Positions 27,376 to 36,204 are shown, numbered from the stretch's first letter. The stretch is 64,000 bases of DNA from Gordonia hankookensis (GCF_014673215.1 NZ_JACWMS010000005.1:1-64000); one strand, 5' to 3'. Numbers and translations: made by a program. The notes: generated by a model not told the origin, from the letters alone.

Positions 27376-27736
27376 CTCGTCCTTCCATGACGATCCTGAT
27401 GTGGCCGACGCCCGGGTTCGGGTGACTGTCGTTGGCTGATCCGGTGCTCGGCGTGTGGACCCGGCTTCCCTCTGGCCAAGGACGGTAGCACTTGTCGTAA
27501 GGATTCCGGTAGTGGTTTCGGTAAACATGTACAGGTCGGATGACCCGGCCGGTGCGCGTGTGTCGATCGCGCGCCTGCGTCGCTGATGGGAGCACGAGAG
27601 CGCGTGTCGGCGCGGATTGTGGGTGAGACTACTGGATGGTCAACGGTATGGCCAGTAGTGTGCGGGAGGGATCGGGCGATCCGCGAATGTCGTTGGACCG
27701 GTTTATGTTCCGCCGGCGGCGGAGTTCCGCAGTTCG
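27376..27736. promoter_or_regulatory. Upstream region of the mce operon
   Basis: This 361-nt gap holds no convincing gene. On the minus strand it carries a good sigma-70-like promoter: TTGACC (27638-27643), 16 nt, CACAAT (27616-27621). An inverted repeat with 8-bp arms actactgg (27628-27635) and ccagtagt (27652-27659) brackets the -35, as expected for a repressor site. The leader to the yrbE-A start would be about 235 nt. No KstR-type or other named operator could be matched. Confidence 0.4.
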
Positions 27737-27747
27737 TCAGCCGCCGG
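27713..27747 (-). terminator. Hairpin over the end of the MFS gene
   Basis: ccggcggc (27713-27720) pairs with gccgccgg (27740-27747) and spans the stop codon of the MFS gene. It is likely to separate this gene from the mce operon. Confidence 0.5.
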
Positions 27748-29761
27748 TCTGAGGGGTCAGGCCTCTCGGGACCTCGTCGTGCAATCGACCGGCGATCTCA
27801 TCGAGCATCTGGTCGACGTCGGCCTCGTCGCTACCGGGGTAGTCCGCCACGAATGTACGCAGTCGTTCGCGTTGGGCCTCGAGAAGACGATCGGCCTCGG
27901 CGGTTCCGGCGGGCGTGATCGTCACGGTCTCGTTGTCGATCGTCACCATTCCGCGTCTCGCCAAGTCGTCGGCCGTCTGTTTCACGATCGGCAATGGTGT
28001 GTCGGAGGCTTCGACCATCGCGGCGAAGTCCCGCGACGTCTCTTCCGAGACCCGGCTGACCATCCATGCTTCGCCCCTGGACAACGGGCTGCCGGCGGTC
28101 GCGACGACGATCTCCCAGATGCGCAGCCGGTCCTCTCGTGCGAGAGTGCGCCACACCTGCAGCCGGAGTTCTTCCAGAGATGTTCGCGCAGAGGGCATAC
28201 CGAACGATTCGCTGGGCTCCGGAGTGCGGGTGACGGTGCGCAACTCGACCTCCGGCAGCAACCACGATAGAGCAAAGGCCAAGATGCCGATCGGCACCGC
28301 GACGAGGAACACGACCTGGAACGCATCGGTGAATCCGTCCAGGAACCATGACTGGACGGCCGGGGAGCAGGAGGGCAACGTCAGAGTCGATGCCTCCAGC
28401 ACCTCGGCGGAACATCGACCGACCGCCGCGGGTGGGGCGCCGCTGGTCAGATGGGAATCGAGTTGGCTGTTGAAGACTGCTCCGAACACCGCGACGCCCA
28501 CCGAGGCGCCGATGGTGCGGAAGAACGTCGCCCCGCTGGTGCCGGTTCCGAGGTCGCGGTACTCGACGGCGTTCTGTACGGCGAGCACCAGCACCTGCAT
28601 GACCAGGCCGAGCCCCACGCCCAAGATGAAGAGATACACGCTCGTGAGGAGCTCGGAGGTGCTGCGGTCCATCGTGGACAACAGGTACAGGGCGACGGTG
28701 AAGATCGCGCACCCGATGATCGGATAGATCTTGTAACGGCCGTTTCGGCTGATGAGTTGGCCGCTGGCGATCGACGTGATGAGCAGCCCCAACATCATCG
28801 GAACCATCCGCAGTCCCGACGATGTCGCGGTCGCCCCCTGGACCGATTGCAGGAACAGCGGCAGGAACGTGATCGCTCCGAACATCGCGAAACCGACCAC
28901 GAAGCCGATGGACGACGCGATCGCGAAGACCCGGTTGGTCAGTAGCCGGACCGGAAGGACCGGCTCGGGTACCCGTTGCTCCACGAGGACGAACGCGACG
29001 ACGGCGACGACGGCGACGGCGGTGAGGCCGAGGATCCTCGGCGAGCCCCAGCCCCACAGTGAGCCGAAACTCGTTGCGAGCACCACGCAGGTCGCCACCA
29101 GGGCCAGCAGGAAGATCCCGGCGTAATCGATCTTGGCCTTGACATTCGCCGACGTCGACGGGAGGACCAGGATCACCGCGATCAGTGCCACGATGCCGAT
29201 CGGCAGGTTGATGTAGAACACCCAGCGCCAGCTGAGGTTGTCGACGAAGAAGCCACCGAGGAGCGGGCCGGCGACGCTGGCCAGTCCGAACACGGCGCCG
29301 AAGAAGCCCTGATACCGCCCACGCTCCCGTGGTGGGACGACGTCGCCGATGATGGCCTGCGCCAGCACCATGAGTCCGCCTGCCCCGACTCCCTGGAGGG
29401 CGCGATATGCGATCAACTCGCCCATCGACTGAGCGGTGCCACAGAGCGCCGAGCCGACGAGGAAGAGCACCACACAACCGATGAACAAGTAGCGGCGACC
29501 GTAGAGGTCGCCGAGCTTTCCCCACAGTGGGGTCGTCGCGGTGGTCGCGAGCATGTAGGCCGTGACGACCCAGGTCAGATGCTCTGCGCCGCCGAGATCG
29601 TTGACGATCGTCGGTAGGGCGGTCGAGACGATCGTCTGATCGAGAGCTGCGAGCAGCATCGCGAGCATCAGTCCGCCGAAGATCGACCAGATCTTGCGTT
29701 GATCCAGTTCGCCGGCAGGAGATTCGCCCGATCCGGTTGTCGACGCGCGTCCATTCGTCAT
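27737..29761 (-). CDS. MFS multidrug efflux transporter (DHA2) with MarR-like C-terminal domain
   Basis: A 674-residue protein of the EmrB/QacA type. Residues about 20-525 form 14 transmembrane helices with the motif A loop GKLGDLYGRRYLF, motif C-like GPLLGGFF, and the DHA2 start AALDQTIVSTALPTIV. From about residue 545 to the end lies a soluble winged-helix region resembling MarR (EELRLQVWRTLAREDRL, TADDLARRGMVTIDNETV, then a long helix). I chose the ATG at 29761; longer frames reach 29845 but lack a ribosome site. It probably exports drugs or lipophilic compounds with proton exchange. Similar long forms exist in mycobacteria (Rv1877-like), so the fusion is not unique; its role is unknown. 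Confidence 0.88.
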   Translation of the reverse strand: MTNGRASTTGSGESPAGELDQRKIWSIFGGLMLAMLLAALDQTIVSTALPTIVNDLGGAEHLTWVVTAYMLATTATTPLWGKLGDLYGRRYLFIGCVVLFLVGSALCGTAQSMGELIAYRALQGVGAGGLMVLAQAIIGDVVPPRERGRYQGFFGAVFGLASVAGPLLGGFFVDNLSWRWVFYINLPIGIVALIAVILVLPSTSANVKAKIDYAGIFLLALVATCVVLATSFGSLWGWGSPRILGLTAVAVVAVVAFVLVEQRVPEPVLPVRLLTNRVFAIASSIGFVVGFAMFGAITFLPLFLQSVQGATATSSGLRMVPMMLGLLITSIASGQLISRNGRYKIYPIIGCAIFTVALYLLSTMDRSTSELLTSVYLFILGVGLGLVMQVLVLAVQNAVEYRDLGTGTSGATFFRTIGASVGVAVFGAVFNSQLDSHLTSGAPPAAVGRCSAEVLEASTLTLPSCSPAVQSWFLDGFTDAFQVVFLVAVPIGILAFALSWLLPEVELRTVTRTPEPSESFGMPSARTSLEELRLQVWRTLAREDRLRIWEIVVATAGSPLSRGEAWMVSRVSEETSRDFAAMVEASDTPLPIVKQTADDLARRGMVTIDNETVTITPAGTAEADRLLEAQRERLRTFVADYPGSDEADVDQMLDEIAGRLHDEVPRGLTPQTGG

Positions 29762-29836
29762 CAGCAGTCCTGTGGTCGTCGGCTCGTTGACATTTCCAGT
29801 GTGGCAAGAGAACAGGTCGGATGTGCGATTTCCGCT

Positions 29837-29863
29837 GTCACCCATGTGACAGATGTGTTGCGC
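29837..29863. promoter_or_regulatory. 9-bp-spaced GTNAC repeats (candidate MtrA box)
   Basis: GTCACCCAT, GTGACAGAT and GTGTTGCGC follow one another at 29837, 29846 and 29855. The first pair also reads as the inverted repeat CTGTCAC-ccat-GTGACAG. It lies between the divergent efflux gene and the secreted-protein gene, so either could be the target. Confidence 0.45.
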
Positions 29864-29934
29864 GTGCCGCGTGATCGGTGGTGGTTGCCAGGTTTGCGAT
29901 CCGATCCGAAGCCGGGTTCACTGCAGTGGTGATC

Positions 29935-30558
29935 ATGACCCGACTTCGGGGAGTCGTGGCCGCGAGCGTGCTCGCCGCGTTGCTCGGTTCCGCTTTCGCC
30001 GCCGCTCCCGTCTCCGCTGCTCCGTCGAATCCACTGACATCCCATCGGACCGCCCCGGATGGGCGATGTGTGGTCGCGAAGGACGATCCCCAGGCCACTG
30101 TCGATGCGCTGCAACATCGGTGCACGAGCCGGCAGATCCTCGACCTGTTCGCCTCGGCGAAAGTGGGCGATGTGCCGACCGGGCGCAAGGCGATCGCGCT
30201 CCTGCCCGCGTTCCAGTTCGGCGGACGACTCCTGCCCTACGGCGTCGCTCGCACCATGACCACTGCGCAGAGCACACTCGGCGACTCCCTGACCTTCACG
30301 ACCGGTCCCGGTGGCAGGCCGTGGGTGTACAAGAACTACATCTGGGGGCGCGACGCGGGTGGCCCGCTCACCCCGGGTCTCTCGAGGCTGGACCACAAGC
30401 CGGTCTGGACCGCCGACTTCTCGCGGGATTTCGCGGGTGTCCCGATCAGCATCCACGAGTACCGACAGCTCACCCCCGGGGTGTGGATCGGGCGTGACAT
30501 CGGCGGCGGATCGTCGACGTCGGCGCGGCCGACCGGCGGGGCCATCGCCGTCAGCTGA
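29935..30558 (+). CDS. Secreted protein of unknown function
   Basis: I do not recognise this 207-residue protein. It begins with a clear Sec signal peptide: MTRLR, a hydrophobic core (GVVAASVLAALLGSAFA) and a likely cleavage site after VSA-A near residue 29. The mature part has two Cys (GRCVVAK, HRCTSRQ) that could form a disulfide, then a region rich in Gly, Tyr and Trp (WVYKNYIWGRDAGG) and a Ser/Thr-rich tail. There is no lipobox. The promoter region is shared with the divergent MFS gene and contains a candidate MtrA box, which would fit an envelope or secreted protein. Confidence 0.75.
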   Translation: MTRLRGVVAASVLAALLGSAFAAAPVSAAPSNPLTSHRTAPDGRCVVAKDDPQATVDALQHRCTSRQILDLFASAKVGDVPTGRKAIALLPAFQFGGRLLPYGVARTMTTAQSTLGDSLTFTTGPGGRPWVYKNYIWGRDAGGPLTPGLSRLDHKPVWTADFSRDFAGVPISIHEYRQLTPGVWIGRDIGGGSSTSARPTGGAIAVS

Positions 30559-30570
30559 CCCGGCGGTCGA

Positions 30571-32190
30571 TCAACCGAATGTGAGTCCGAGGTGTTCGGT
30601 CATCGACGTGCCGTCACCCACCGGACCGCGATAGCCGAGGTATCCGTCGGGGCGGACGATGAACACCGTGTCACCGTCGGGCCGGTAGGCCACGGCGAAC
30701 CGTCCCTCGACGTCCCGGATGAGAGGTATTTCCGTGCTGGCCACCTGGGCCTCGGGGGACGCCACGAGGTACACGTCGAGGTGCCCGCGGGCCGCGCTGC
30801 CGGCGTCGGCGGCCAGCGCCTCGAACACCGCGACGTCGGCCGGACCGGCGGTGTCGCCCGCGTACAGGATCGCGGTGTGGTGGAGTCGTCCGAGGAGCGA
30901 GTAGAGGCGGATCGGGACGTTGACCACCTCCCGGGCGAGCCCCGCCGCATCCGGGGCGCGTTCGCCGGGTTGCGGCCCGGTGCCATCGGTCGGCGCGACC
31001 GCCACGATCGGACTGCCCGCATAGCTCAGCAGCAACTGCGCCTCGCGGCGCATGACGTGACCCGGGTCCGAAGAATCGGCGCCGATACCCTCACGTGCGC
31101 TGCGGACGGTGCGGCCGACGACTTCCTCGCCGATCGGCCGGCGTTCGGCGTCGTAGCTGTCCAGGAGACCGTCGGCGGCGGCACCGTCGAGCGCCAGCGC
31201 GAGCTTCCAGGCGAGGTTGTGGGCGTCCTGGATTCCGGTGTTCATCCCCTGTGCACCGGTGGGTGGGTGGATGTGCGCCGCATCGCCGGCAACGAACACC
31301 CGTCCCCGGGAGTAGGCGTCCACGATCCGGTGGCTGATCCGGAACACCGAGGACCATCGGAGGTCGGATACCGTCGCGGGTTCGGGTGAGAGGCGGTCGA
31401 CGACGGCCTGGATGTGCGACAACTCCGGCGCACGGGTGCCCTCGAACCCGTGCGCCACACCGTCTGCCGACGACGAGGGGCCGGTCGACAACTCGTCGGG
31501 AACCAGCATCGACATGCGGTACCGTCCGCGACCGGGAAGCGGGATACAGACGAGTAGGTCGTCGGTGACGCCGTCGGTCTGGTGCATGGACCGGACGCTG
31601 TATCCGCGCGGCTGCGACCAATCCACCACCACGTCGCCGAGCATGTACTGCTCGTCGAAAGCCGCGCCCTCGAACGCGAGACCGAGGGTCTTGCGCACGA
31701 TGCTGTGTGCACCGTCGGCTCCGACGAGAAACGAGACCCGGGTGGTCTCGTCGCCGCCGGGCCCGGTCAGCGTCGCAGTGACACCGTCGGTGTCCTGCGT
31801 GAAACCGGTGAGGCGAACGCCGCGTTCGATCCGGGTGTCCAGGGCGGTCAGCCGTTCCCGTAGCACCCGCTCGGTCTCGTACTGCGGAATCGAGTGGAAC
31901 CGGAACGGGACGTCGGGCGGCAACGAGAGGTCGATGCGCATCGCCTCGGTGCCGTTGACATACACGATCTGCCCGCGCATCTCGGTGCCCGCGTCGAGGA
32001 TCTCCCGCAGGACACCCATGCCCTCGAACACCTCGAGAGTGCGGGGCTGCACTCCCACGGCCTTGGCGTACTGCGGTGGTTCGAGCAGGGGGTCGACGAT
32101 GCGGACCCGGACCCCGCGTCTGCGCAACTCGATCGCAGCCGTCAGCCCGATCGGTCCTGCGCCTGCGATGAGTACGTCGGTGTCGTTCAT
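30571..32190 (-). CDS. FAD-dependent aromatic hydroxylase-type monooxygenase
   Basis: A 539-residue class A flavoprotein monooxygenase related to phenol, 3-(3-hydroxyphenyl)propionate and polyketide hydroxylases. It has the N-terminal FAD GxGxxG fingerprint (DVLIAGAGPIGLTAA), the DG motif (GADGAHSIVRK), the GD motif (RVFVAGDAAHIHPP), and a C-terminal thioredoxin-like domain (from about residue 400). It uses NAD(P)H and oxygen to hydroxylate an aromatic ring; the substrate is unknown. The start ATG 32190 follows ggaggtcaggacag. No catabolic genes adjoin it. Confidence 0.88.
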   Translation of the reverse strand: MNDTDVLIAGAGPIGLTAAIELRRRGVRVRIVDPLLEPPQYAKAVGVQPRTLEVFEGMGVLREILDAGTEMRGQIVYVNGTEAMRIDLSLPPDVPFRFHSIPQYETERVLRERLTALDTRIERGVRLTGFTQDTDGVTATLTGPGGDETTRVSFLVGADGAHSIVRKTLGLAFEGAAFDEQYMLGDVVVDWSQPRGYSVRSMHQTDGVTDDLLVCIPLPGRGRYRMSMLVPDELSTGPSSSADGVAHGFEGTRAPELSHIQAVVDRLSPEPATVSDLRWSSVFRISHRIVDAYSRGRVFVAGDAAHIHPPTGAQGMNTGIQDAHNLAWKLALALDGAAADGLLDSYDAERRPIGEEVVGRTVRSAREGIGADSSDPGHVMRREAQLLLSYAGSPIVAVAPTDGTGPQPGERAPDAAGLAREVVNVPIRLYSLLGRLHHTAILYAGDTAGPADVAVFEALAADAGSAARGHLDVYLVASPEAQVASTEIPLIRDVEGRFAVAYRPDGDTVFIVRPDGYLGYRGPVGDGTSMTEHLGLTFG

Positions 32191-32326
32191 CTGTCCTGAC
32201 CTCCGGGTGGTCGCAACGGCAGACCGATTATCGCCCGATCGCCTCTGCCGGCGGGCGGTTTGCCCCATCTGCGGCACACCCGACTCACGCCGGTCGAGCC
32301 TGCGGGGCGTTGTCCGACGACTTCGG

Positions 32327-32332
32327 TAGGGT
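32327..32332 (+). promoter_or_regulatory. -10 hexamer TAGGGT, leaderless promoter
   Basis: TAGGGT ends 7 nt before GTG 32340 and supports that start for the Tex protein. Confidence 0.45.
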
Positions 32333-32339
32333 CCTGCGA

Positions 32340-34745
32340 GTGAAATCGAGCTCAGCTGTGAAGTCCGTGAACACCCGCCTCGCCGAGGAGTTGTCGGTCG
32401 GGGAGGAGCAGGTCGCCGCCGCGGTGCGGCTGCTCGATGACGGCTCGACGGTGCCGTTCATCGCCCGTTACCGCAAGGAGGTCACCGGCAGCCTCGACGA
32501 CGCCCAGCTACGGACGCTCGACGAGCGTCTGCGCTATCTGCGCGAACTCGACGAACGACGAGACGCCGTGCTCGCGTCGATCGACGAACAGGGCAAGCTC
32601 ACCGACGAACTCCGGTCCGCGCTGTCGGCCGCCGAGACCAAGGCCCGGGTGGAGGACATCTACCTCCCGTACAAGCCGAAACGCCGGACGAAGGCACAGA
32701 TCGCTCGCGAAGCGGGCCTCGAGCCACTCGCCGACAGGCTGCTGGCGGATCCGTCCACGGTTCCCGACGATGCGGCGGCGGAATTCGTCGGCGACGGTGT
32801 CGCCGACGCGACGGCCGCGCTCGACGGTGCCCGCCAGATCCTCGTCGAGCGCGCATCCGAAGACGCCGAACTGGTCGGCGCGATCCGCGAGCGGTTCTGG
32901 GCCGACGGCTCGATGCGCACCGCCGCGCGGTCCGAGACCGCCGCGACATCGTCCGGGGCCCAGAAGTTCCGGGACTACTTCGATTTCGCCGAGCCGCTGG
33001 ACTCGATGCCGTCGCATCGGGTGCTCGCGGTCCTGCGTGGCGAGAAAGAAGATGCGCTCACGCTCACGCTCGACGGCGGCGAGGATGACGTCTACCAGGC
33101 GATGGTCGCGGCGACGCTGGGTATCGACGCGTCGGATCCGGGACCGGCGACGCCGTGGCTGGTGGGCACCGCCCGGTGGGCCTGGCGGACCAAGCTGATG
33201 GTGTCGGCATCCATCGAGGCACGGGTCCGGCTGCGCCAGCGTGCGGAGGCCGACGCCGTCACGGTGTTCGCGACAAATCTGAAGGATCTCCTGTTGGCCG
33301 CGCCCGCGGGTACCCGGCCGACGCTCGGTCTGGATCCGGGCTTCCGCACGGGGGTCAAGGTGGCGGTGGTCGACGCCACCGGAAAGGTTCTCGACACCTG
33401 TGCCATCTATCCCCATCAACCTCAGAAGCAGTGGGACCAGGCCAAGGCAACGCTCGCCGCACTCGTCGCGCGGCACGGCGTGGAACTGGTGGCGATCGGC
33501 AATGGCACCGCCTCACGTGAAACCGACGCGCTGGCAACCGAACTGATCGACGACATCCGGAAGGCGGGCGCGCAGGCGCCGGCCAAGGCGATCGTCAGCG
33601 AGGCCGGTGCGTCGGTGTACTCGGCGTCGGAGTACGCGTCGCACGAGCTGCCTCAGCTCGATGTGTCGCTGCGCGGCGCGGTGTCCATCGCGCGCCGCCT
33701 GCAGGACCCACTCGCAGAGTTGGTGAAGATCGATCCCAAGTCGATCGGCGTCGGGCAGTATCAGCACGACGTCACCCCGGGCACCCTCGCCCGCAGTCTC
33801 GACGCCGTGGTGGAAGACGCCGTGAACGCGGTGGGTGTCGACCTGAACACGGCGTCGGTGCCACTGCTGTCGCGGGTGTCGGGTGTGACCCCCACGCTGG
33901 CCACGGCGATCGTCGCGCATCGCGACAGCGTCGGCCCGTTCCGTAGCCGATCCGGATTGCTCGACGTATCGCGCCTGGGGCCCAAGGCATTCGAACAATG
34001 TGCCGGGTTCCTTCGGATCCGGGACGGCGACGACCCGCTGGACTCATCGGGCGTGCACCCCGAGTCGTACCCGGTGGTCAGGCGCATTCTGGATCGCTCC
34101 GGCCTCGCGATCGCCGAACTCATCGGCGACGAGCGCGCGATACGCGGTCTGCGCCCGGCCGACTTCGCAGACGAGCGCTTCGGCCTCCCGACCGTGACGG
34201 ACATCCTCGCCGAACTCGAGAAGCCGGGGCGTGATCCACGTCCCGCGTTCGCCACCGCGACGTTCGCCGCGGGTGTGGAGAAGGTCGCACACCTCGAACC
34301 GGGCATGGTGCTCGAAGGTGTGGTCACCAACGTCGCGGCGTTCGGCGCCTTTGTCGACGTCGGAGTCCATCAGGACGGTTTGGTCCACGTCTCCGCGATG
34401 TCGGATCGGTTCGTGTCGGATCCGCACGAGGTGGTCCGCTCGGGGCAGGTGGTGCGGGTCAAGGTCATCGAGGTCGACGTCGATCGCCAACGAATCGGTC
34501 TGAGCCTGCGGCTCGACGACGAGGCTCGCGGGAGCGGCCGCGCCAAGCAGGCGAAGGCCGGCGGTGGTGATCGCAAACCCGACCGCGGCGGACAGCACGG
34601 GGGCCGGCGCGAAGGAGAGCAAGGCGGGCGGCGCGAGAACAGGGCACAGAAAAACGGTCGCCGCGACAACTCCGGTCGCGCACAGCGTAATCAGCCGAGC
34701 GGGTCGATGGCAGATGCGCTGCGCGACGCCGGATTCGGTCGCTAG
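32340..34745 (+). CDS. tex: Tex family RNA-binding protein
   Basis: An 801-residue Tex (Tex/Spt6-like) protein. The N-terminal helix-turn-helix part (VPFIARYRKEVTGSLDD) is followed by a YqgF RNase H-like fold (about 320-450, LGLDPGFRTGVKVAVVD), helix-hairpin-helix motifs (about 490-560) and an S1 RNA-binding domain (about 640-715, VVTNVAAFGAFVDVGVHQDGLVH). The last 70 residues are Gly/Arg/Lys-rich and probably bind RNA. It acts in transcription or RNA quality control and tolerance to stress. GTG 32340 is chosen because of the -10 hexamer 7 nt upstream; GTG 32358 and TTG 32310 are alternatives. Confidence 0.94.
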   Translation: MKSSSAVKSVNTRLAEELSVGEEQVAAAVRLLDDGSTVPFIARYRKEVTGSLDDAQLRTLDERLRYLRELDERRDAVLASIDEQGKLTDELRSALSAAETKARVEDIYLPYKPKRRTKAQIAREAGLEPLADRLLADPSTVPDDAAAEFVGDGVADATAALDGARQILVERASEDAELVGAIRERFWADGSMRTAARSETAATSSGAQKFRDYFDFAEPLDSMPSHRVLAVLRGEKEDALTLTLDGGEDDVYQAMVAATLGIDASDPGPATPWLVGTARWAWRTKLMVSASIEARVRLRQRAEADAVTVFATNLKDLLLAAPAGTRPTLGLDPGFRTGVKVAVVDATGKVLDTCAIYPHQPQKQWDQAKATLAALVARHGVELVAIGNGTASRETDALATELIDDIRKAGAQAPAKAIVSEAGASVYSASEYASHELPQLDVSLRGAVSIARRLQDPLAELVKIDPKSIGVGQYQHDVTPGTLARSLDAVVEDAVNAVGVDLNTASVPLLSRVSGVTPTLATAIVAHRDSVGPFRSRSGLLDVSRLGPKAFEQCAGFLRIRDGDDPLDSSGVHPESYPVVRRILDRSGLAIAELIGDERAIRGLRPADFADERFGLPTVTDILAELEKPGRDPRPAFATATFAAGVEKVAHLEPGMVLEGVVTNVAAFGAFVDVGVHQDGLVHVSAMSDRFVSDPHEVVRSGQVVRVKVIEVDVDRQRIGLSLRLDDEARGSGRAKQAKAGGGDRKPDRGGQHGGRREGEQGGRRENRAQKNGRRDNSGRAQRNQPSGSMADALRDAGFGR

Positions 34746-34759
34746 CCCGAACCCGTGCT

Positions 34760-36136
34760 TCAGGGGCGCGCCCCGGGCACCCGGCCGAGGTCGGTCTTCA
34801 GGAGCATCACGTTGTAGTCGCTCCAGCGCGATGCATTGAAGTACAGATCTGGGGAATTTCCCTGTAGCGCAGGGGAGTCGGGCAGCATCATCGGGCCGTA
34901 CAGCACGACGGCGCCCGAGGGGACGATGGTCCGGGGTGCGCTCCACGGGCCCTGGGGATGGTCGGCGGTGCGGAGACGGATGTCGTTCTGGCCGTCGAGC
35001 ATCACGTACTTCTTCAGGTATGGGCTCCAGGCCACCGAGAGTTCCGTCACGGGAGCGGGTACGACGATCGCCGATCCGTCGTCGGGAATCTGGGCGATGT
35101 CGTCGACCCATCCGCGGGCGGCCCCGGCCCAGTACTGGTAACGGTCGAGGGTGAGGATGTCCTCGGGCGCGAACCTGGCGAGGAAGGCGGCGCCGAATCT
35201 GCCGTTGGGCGTGCCGAACTGATAGATGTAGCGGTTCTCGTCGGTCGAATCCGGCCGACCGCGGACGTACGCGCCCTGCTGGAACTTGCCGTTGTTGTAC
35301 TCGACCGGGGCGAGGTTTCCGGGCAGTGCGAGCGAGACCGGTGCATTGATCAGGATGGTGCTCTGATCGGTGGTCCAGGTCTGCCCGTTGTCGTCGGAAT
35401 AGGCGACCGCGGAGAAGTTGGTGACCCAGTTTCCGGCGGTTCCCCACGAGCGCACCGACATGTAGTTGATGTACTGGCGGAACCCACCCGCGCGCGGTAG
35501 CGCGATCGCGGCGGTCGGGATGGTGGTGACCTCGACGTTGCTGATGCCGAGCGCCGGGATGAGTTGCTGCGCGAAGTTCGGCTGCCCTGGCGCGATGACC
35601 GACCCCGACGACGTATTGCCGGCCACTCCGTCTGGGACGCGGATGCCATCGGTCAGCTGATTGTCGTCAGTGCGAAGGAGCACATTGTGGCGCCATTGCT
35701 GGCCGGAGACGTTGCAGTCCCCGAACGTGTCGCCGAACGCCATCAGTGTCTGTCCGCGCCCGTTGTCCCAGCTGATTCCGAGGTCGGTGCCGCTGATGCC
35801 GAAACGACTGAACGTGCGGTTGCTGCTGAGTGGTCCGGTCACCCACCCGATGGTGCGGGTGCTGGATCCGATGAACGGGATGAGGGGACGTTGTGGACCG
35901 ATGTTCGGAATATCCGAACTCCCCGATGACCCGCTCGAGCCGAGGGAACCGCTGGAGCCCAGCGAACCGCTCGAACCAAGCGAACCGTTGCCGAAAAGAC
36001 TCGATCCGAAACCGCCGTTGCCGCACGGGGCCGCGTCGGCGGTGCCTGCGCCATGGGTCATCGCCAGAATCGATGCCGAGGCGGCCAGGGCTCCGACGAG
36101 GGCGACCCGGGCGGCCTGCGTGAGGCGTCGCCGCAC
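34760..36136 (-). CDS. Secreted DUF4185 domain protein
   Basis: A 458-residue exported protein. Residues 1-36 are a signal peptide (ALVGALAASASILAM, cleavage near ADAAP). Residues about 42-75 are Gly/Ser-rich tandem repeats (GSLGSS units). The rest matches the DUF4185 family, a five-bladed-propeller-like domain seen in secreted actinobacterial proteins; visible features are the metal-type acidic clusters in GDTFGDC and Trp-rich strands such as VAWSPYLKKYVML, giving only a fold-level hint. It may process or bind polysaccharides or lipids, but this is not known. The GTG 36136 follows tggaggtatac, and an unusual 9-bp repeat array lies just upstream. Confidence 0.85.
   Translation of the reverse strand: MRRRLTQAARVALVGALAASASILAMTHGAGTADAAPCGNGGFGSSLFGNGSLGSSGSLGSSGSLGSSGSSGSSDIPNIGPQRPLIPFIGSSTRTIGWVTGPLSSNRTFSRFGISGTDLGISWDNGRGQTLMAFGDTFGDCNVSGQQWRHNVLLRTDDNQLTDGIRVPDGVAGNTSSGSVIAPGQPNFAQQLIPALGISNVEVTTIPTAAIALPRAGGFRQYINYMSVRSWGTAGNWVTNFSAVAYSDDNGQTWTTDQSTILINAPVSLALPGNLAPVEYNNGKFQQGAYVRGRPDSTDENRYIYQFGTPNGRFGAAFLARFAPEDILTLDRYQYWAGAARGWVDDIAQIPDDGSAIVVPAPVTELSVAWSPYLKKYVMLDGQNDIRLRTADHPQGPWSAPRTIVPSGAVVLYGPMMLPDSPALQGNSPDLYFNASRWSDYNVMLLKTDLGRVPGARP
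35925..35990 (-). repeat. Short Gly/Ser-coding repeats in the DUF4185 gene
   Basis: Units such as ggttcgctgggctcc (minus strand) recur several times with small changes, encoding GSLGSS peptides between the signal peptide and the domain. It is a flexible linker. Confidence 0.8.
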
Positions 36137-36150
36137 GTATACCTCCAGAG

Positions 36151-36204
36151 GTGATGGATGTCACCAATGTGACTGATGAGGTAATTGTGACGTATGTGAT
36201 TCAG
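36151..36204 (-). promoter_or_regulatory. Six 9-bp repeats (MtrA-like array) before the DUF4185 gene
   Basis: The + strand reads as consecutive 9-mers: GTGATGGAT, GTCACCAAT, GTGACTGAT, GAGGTAATT, GTGACGTAT, GTGATTCAG. Five of six begin GTSAY and most end nAT. MtrA of M. tuberculosis binds tandem 9-mers of GTCACAgcg type, so this could be an extended MtrA site. It starts 15 bp upstream of the GTG and covers the promoter area. Confidence 0.5.

Noticed and set aside
27586..27918. Plus-strand frame of 110 codons at the start of the mce upstream region
   Set aside because: Half of it lies antisense to the MFS gene; composition is Arg/Gly-rich and there is no ribosome site.
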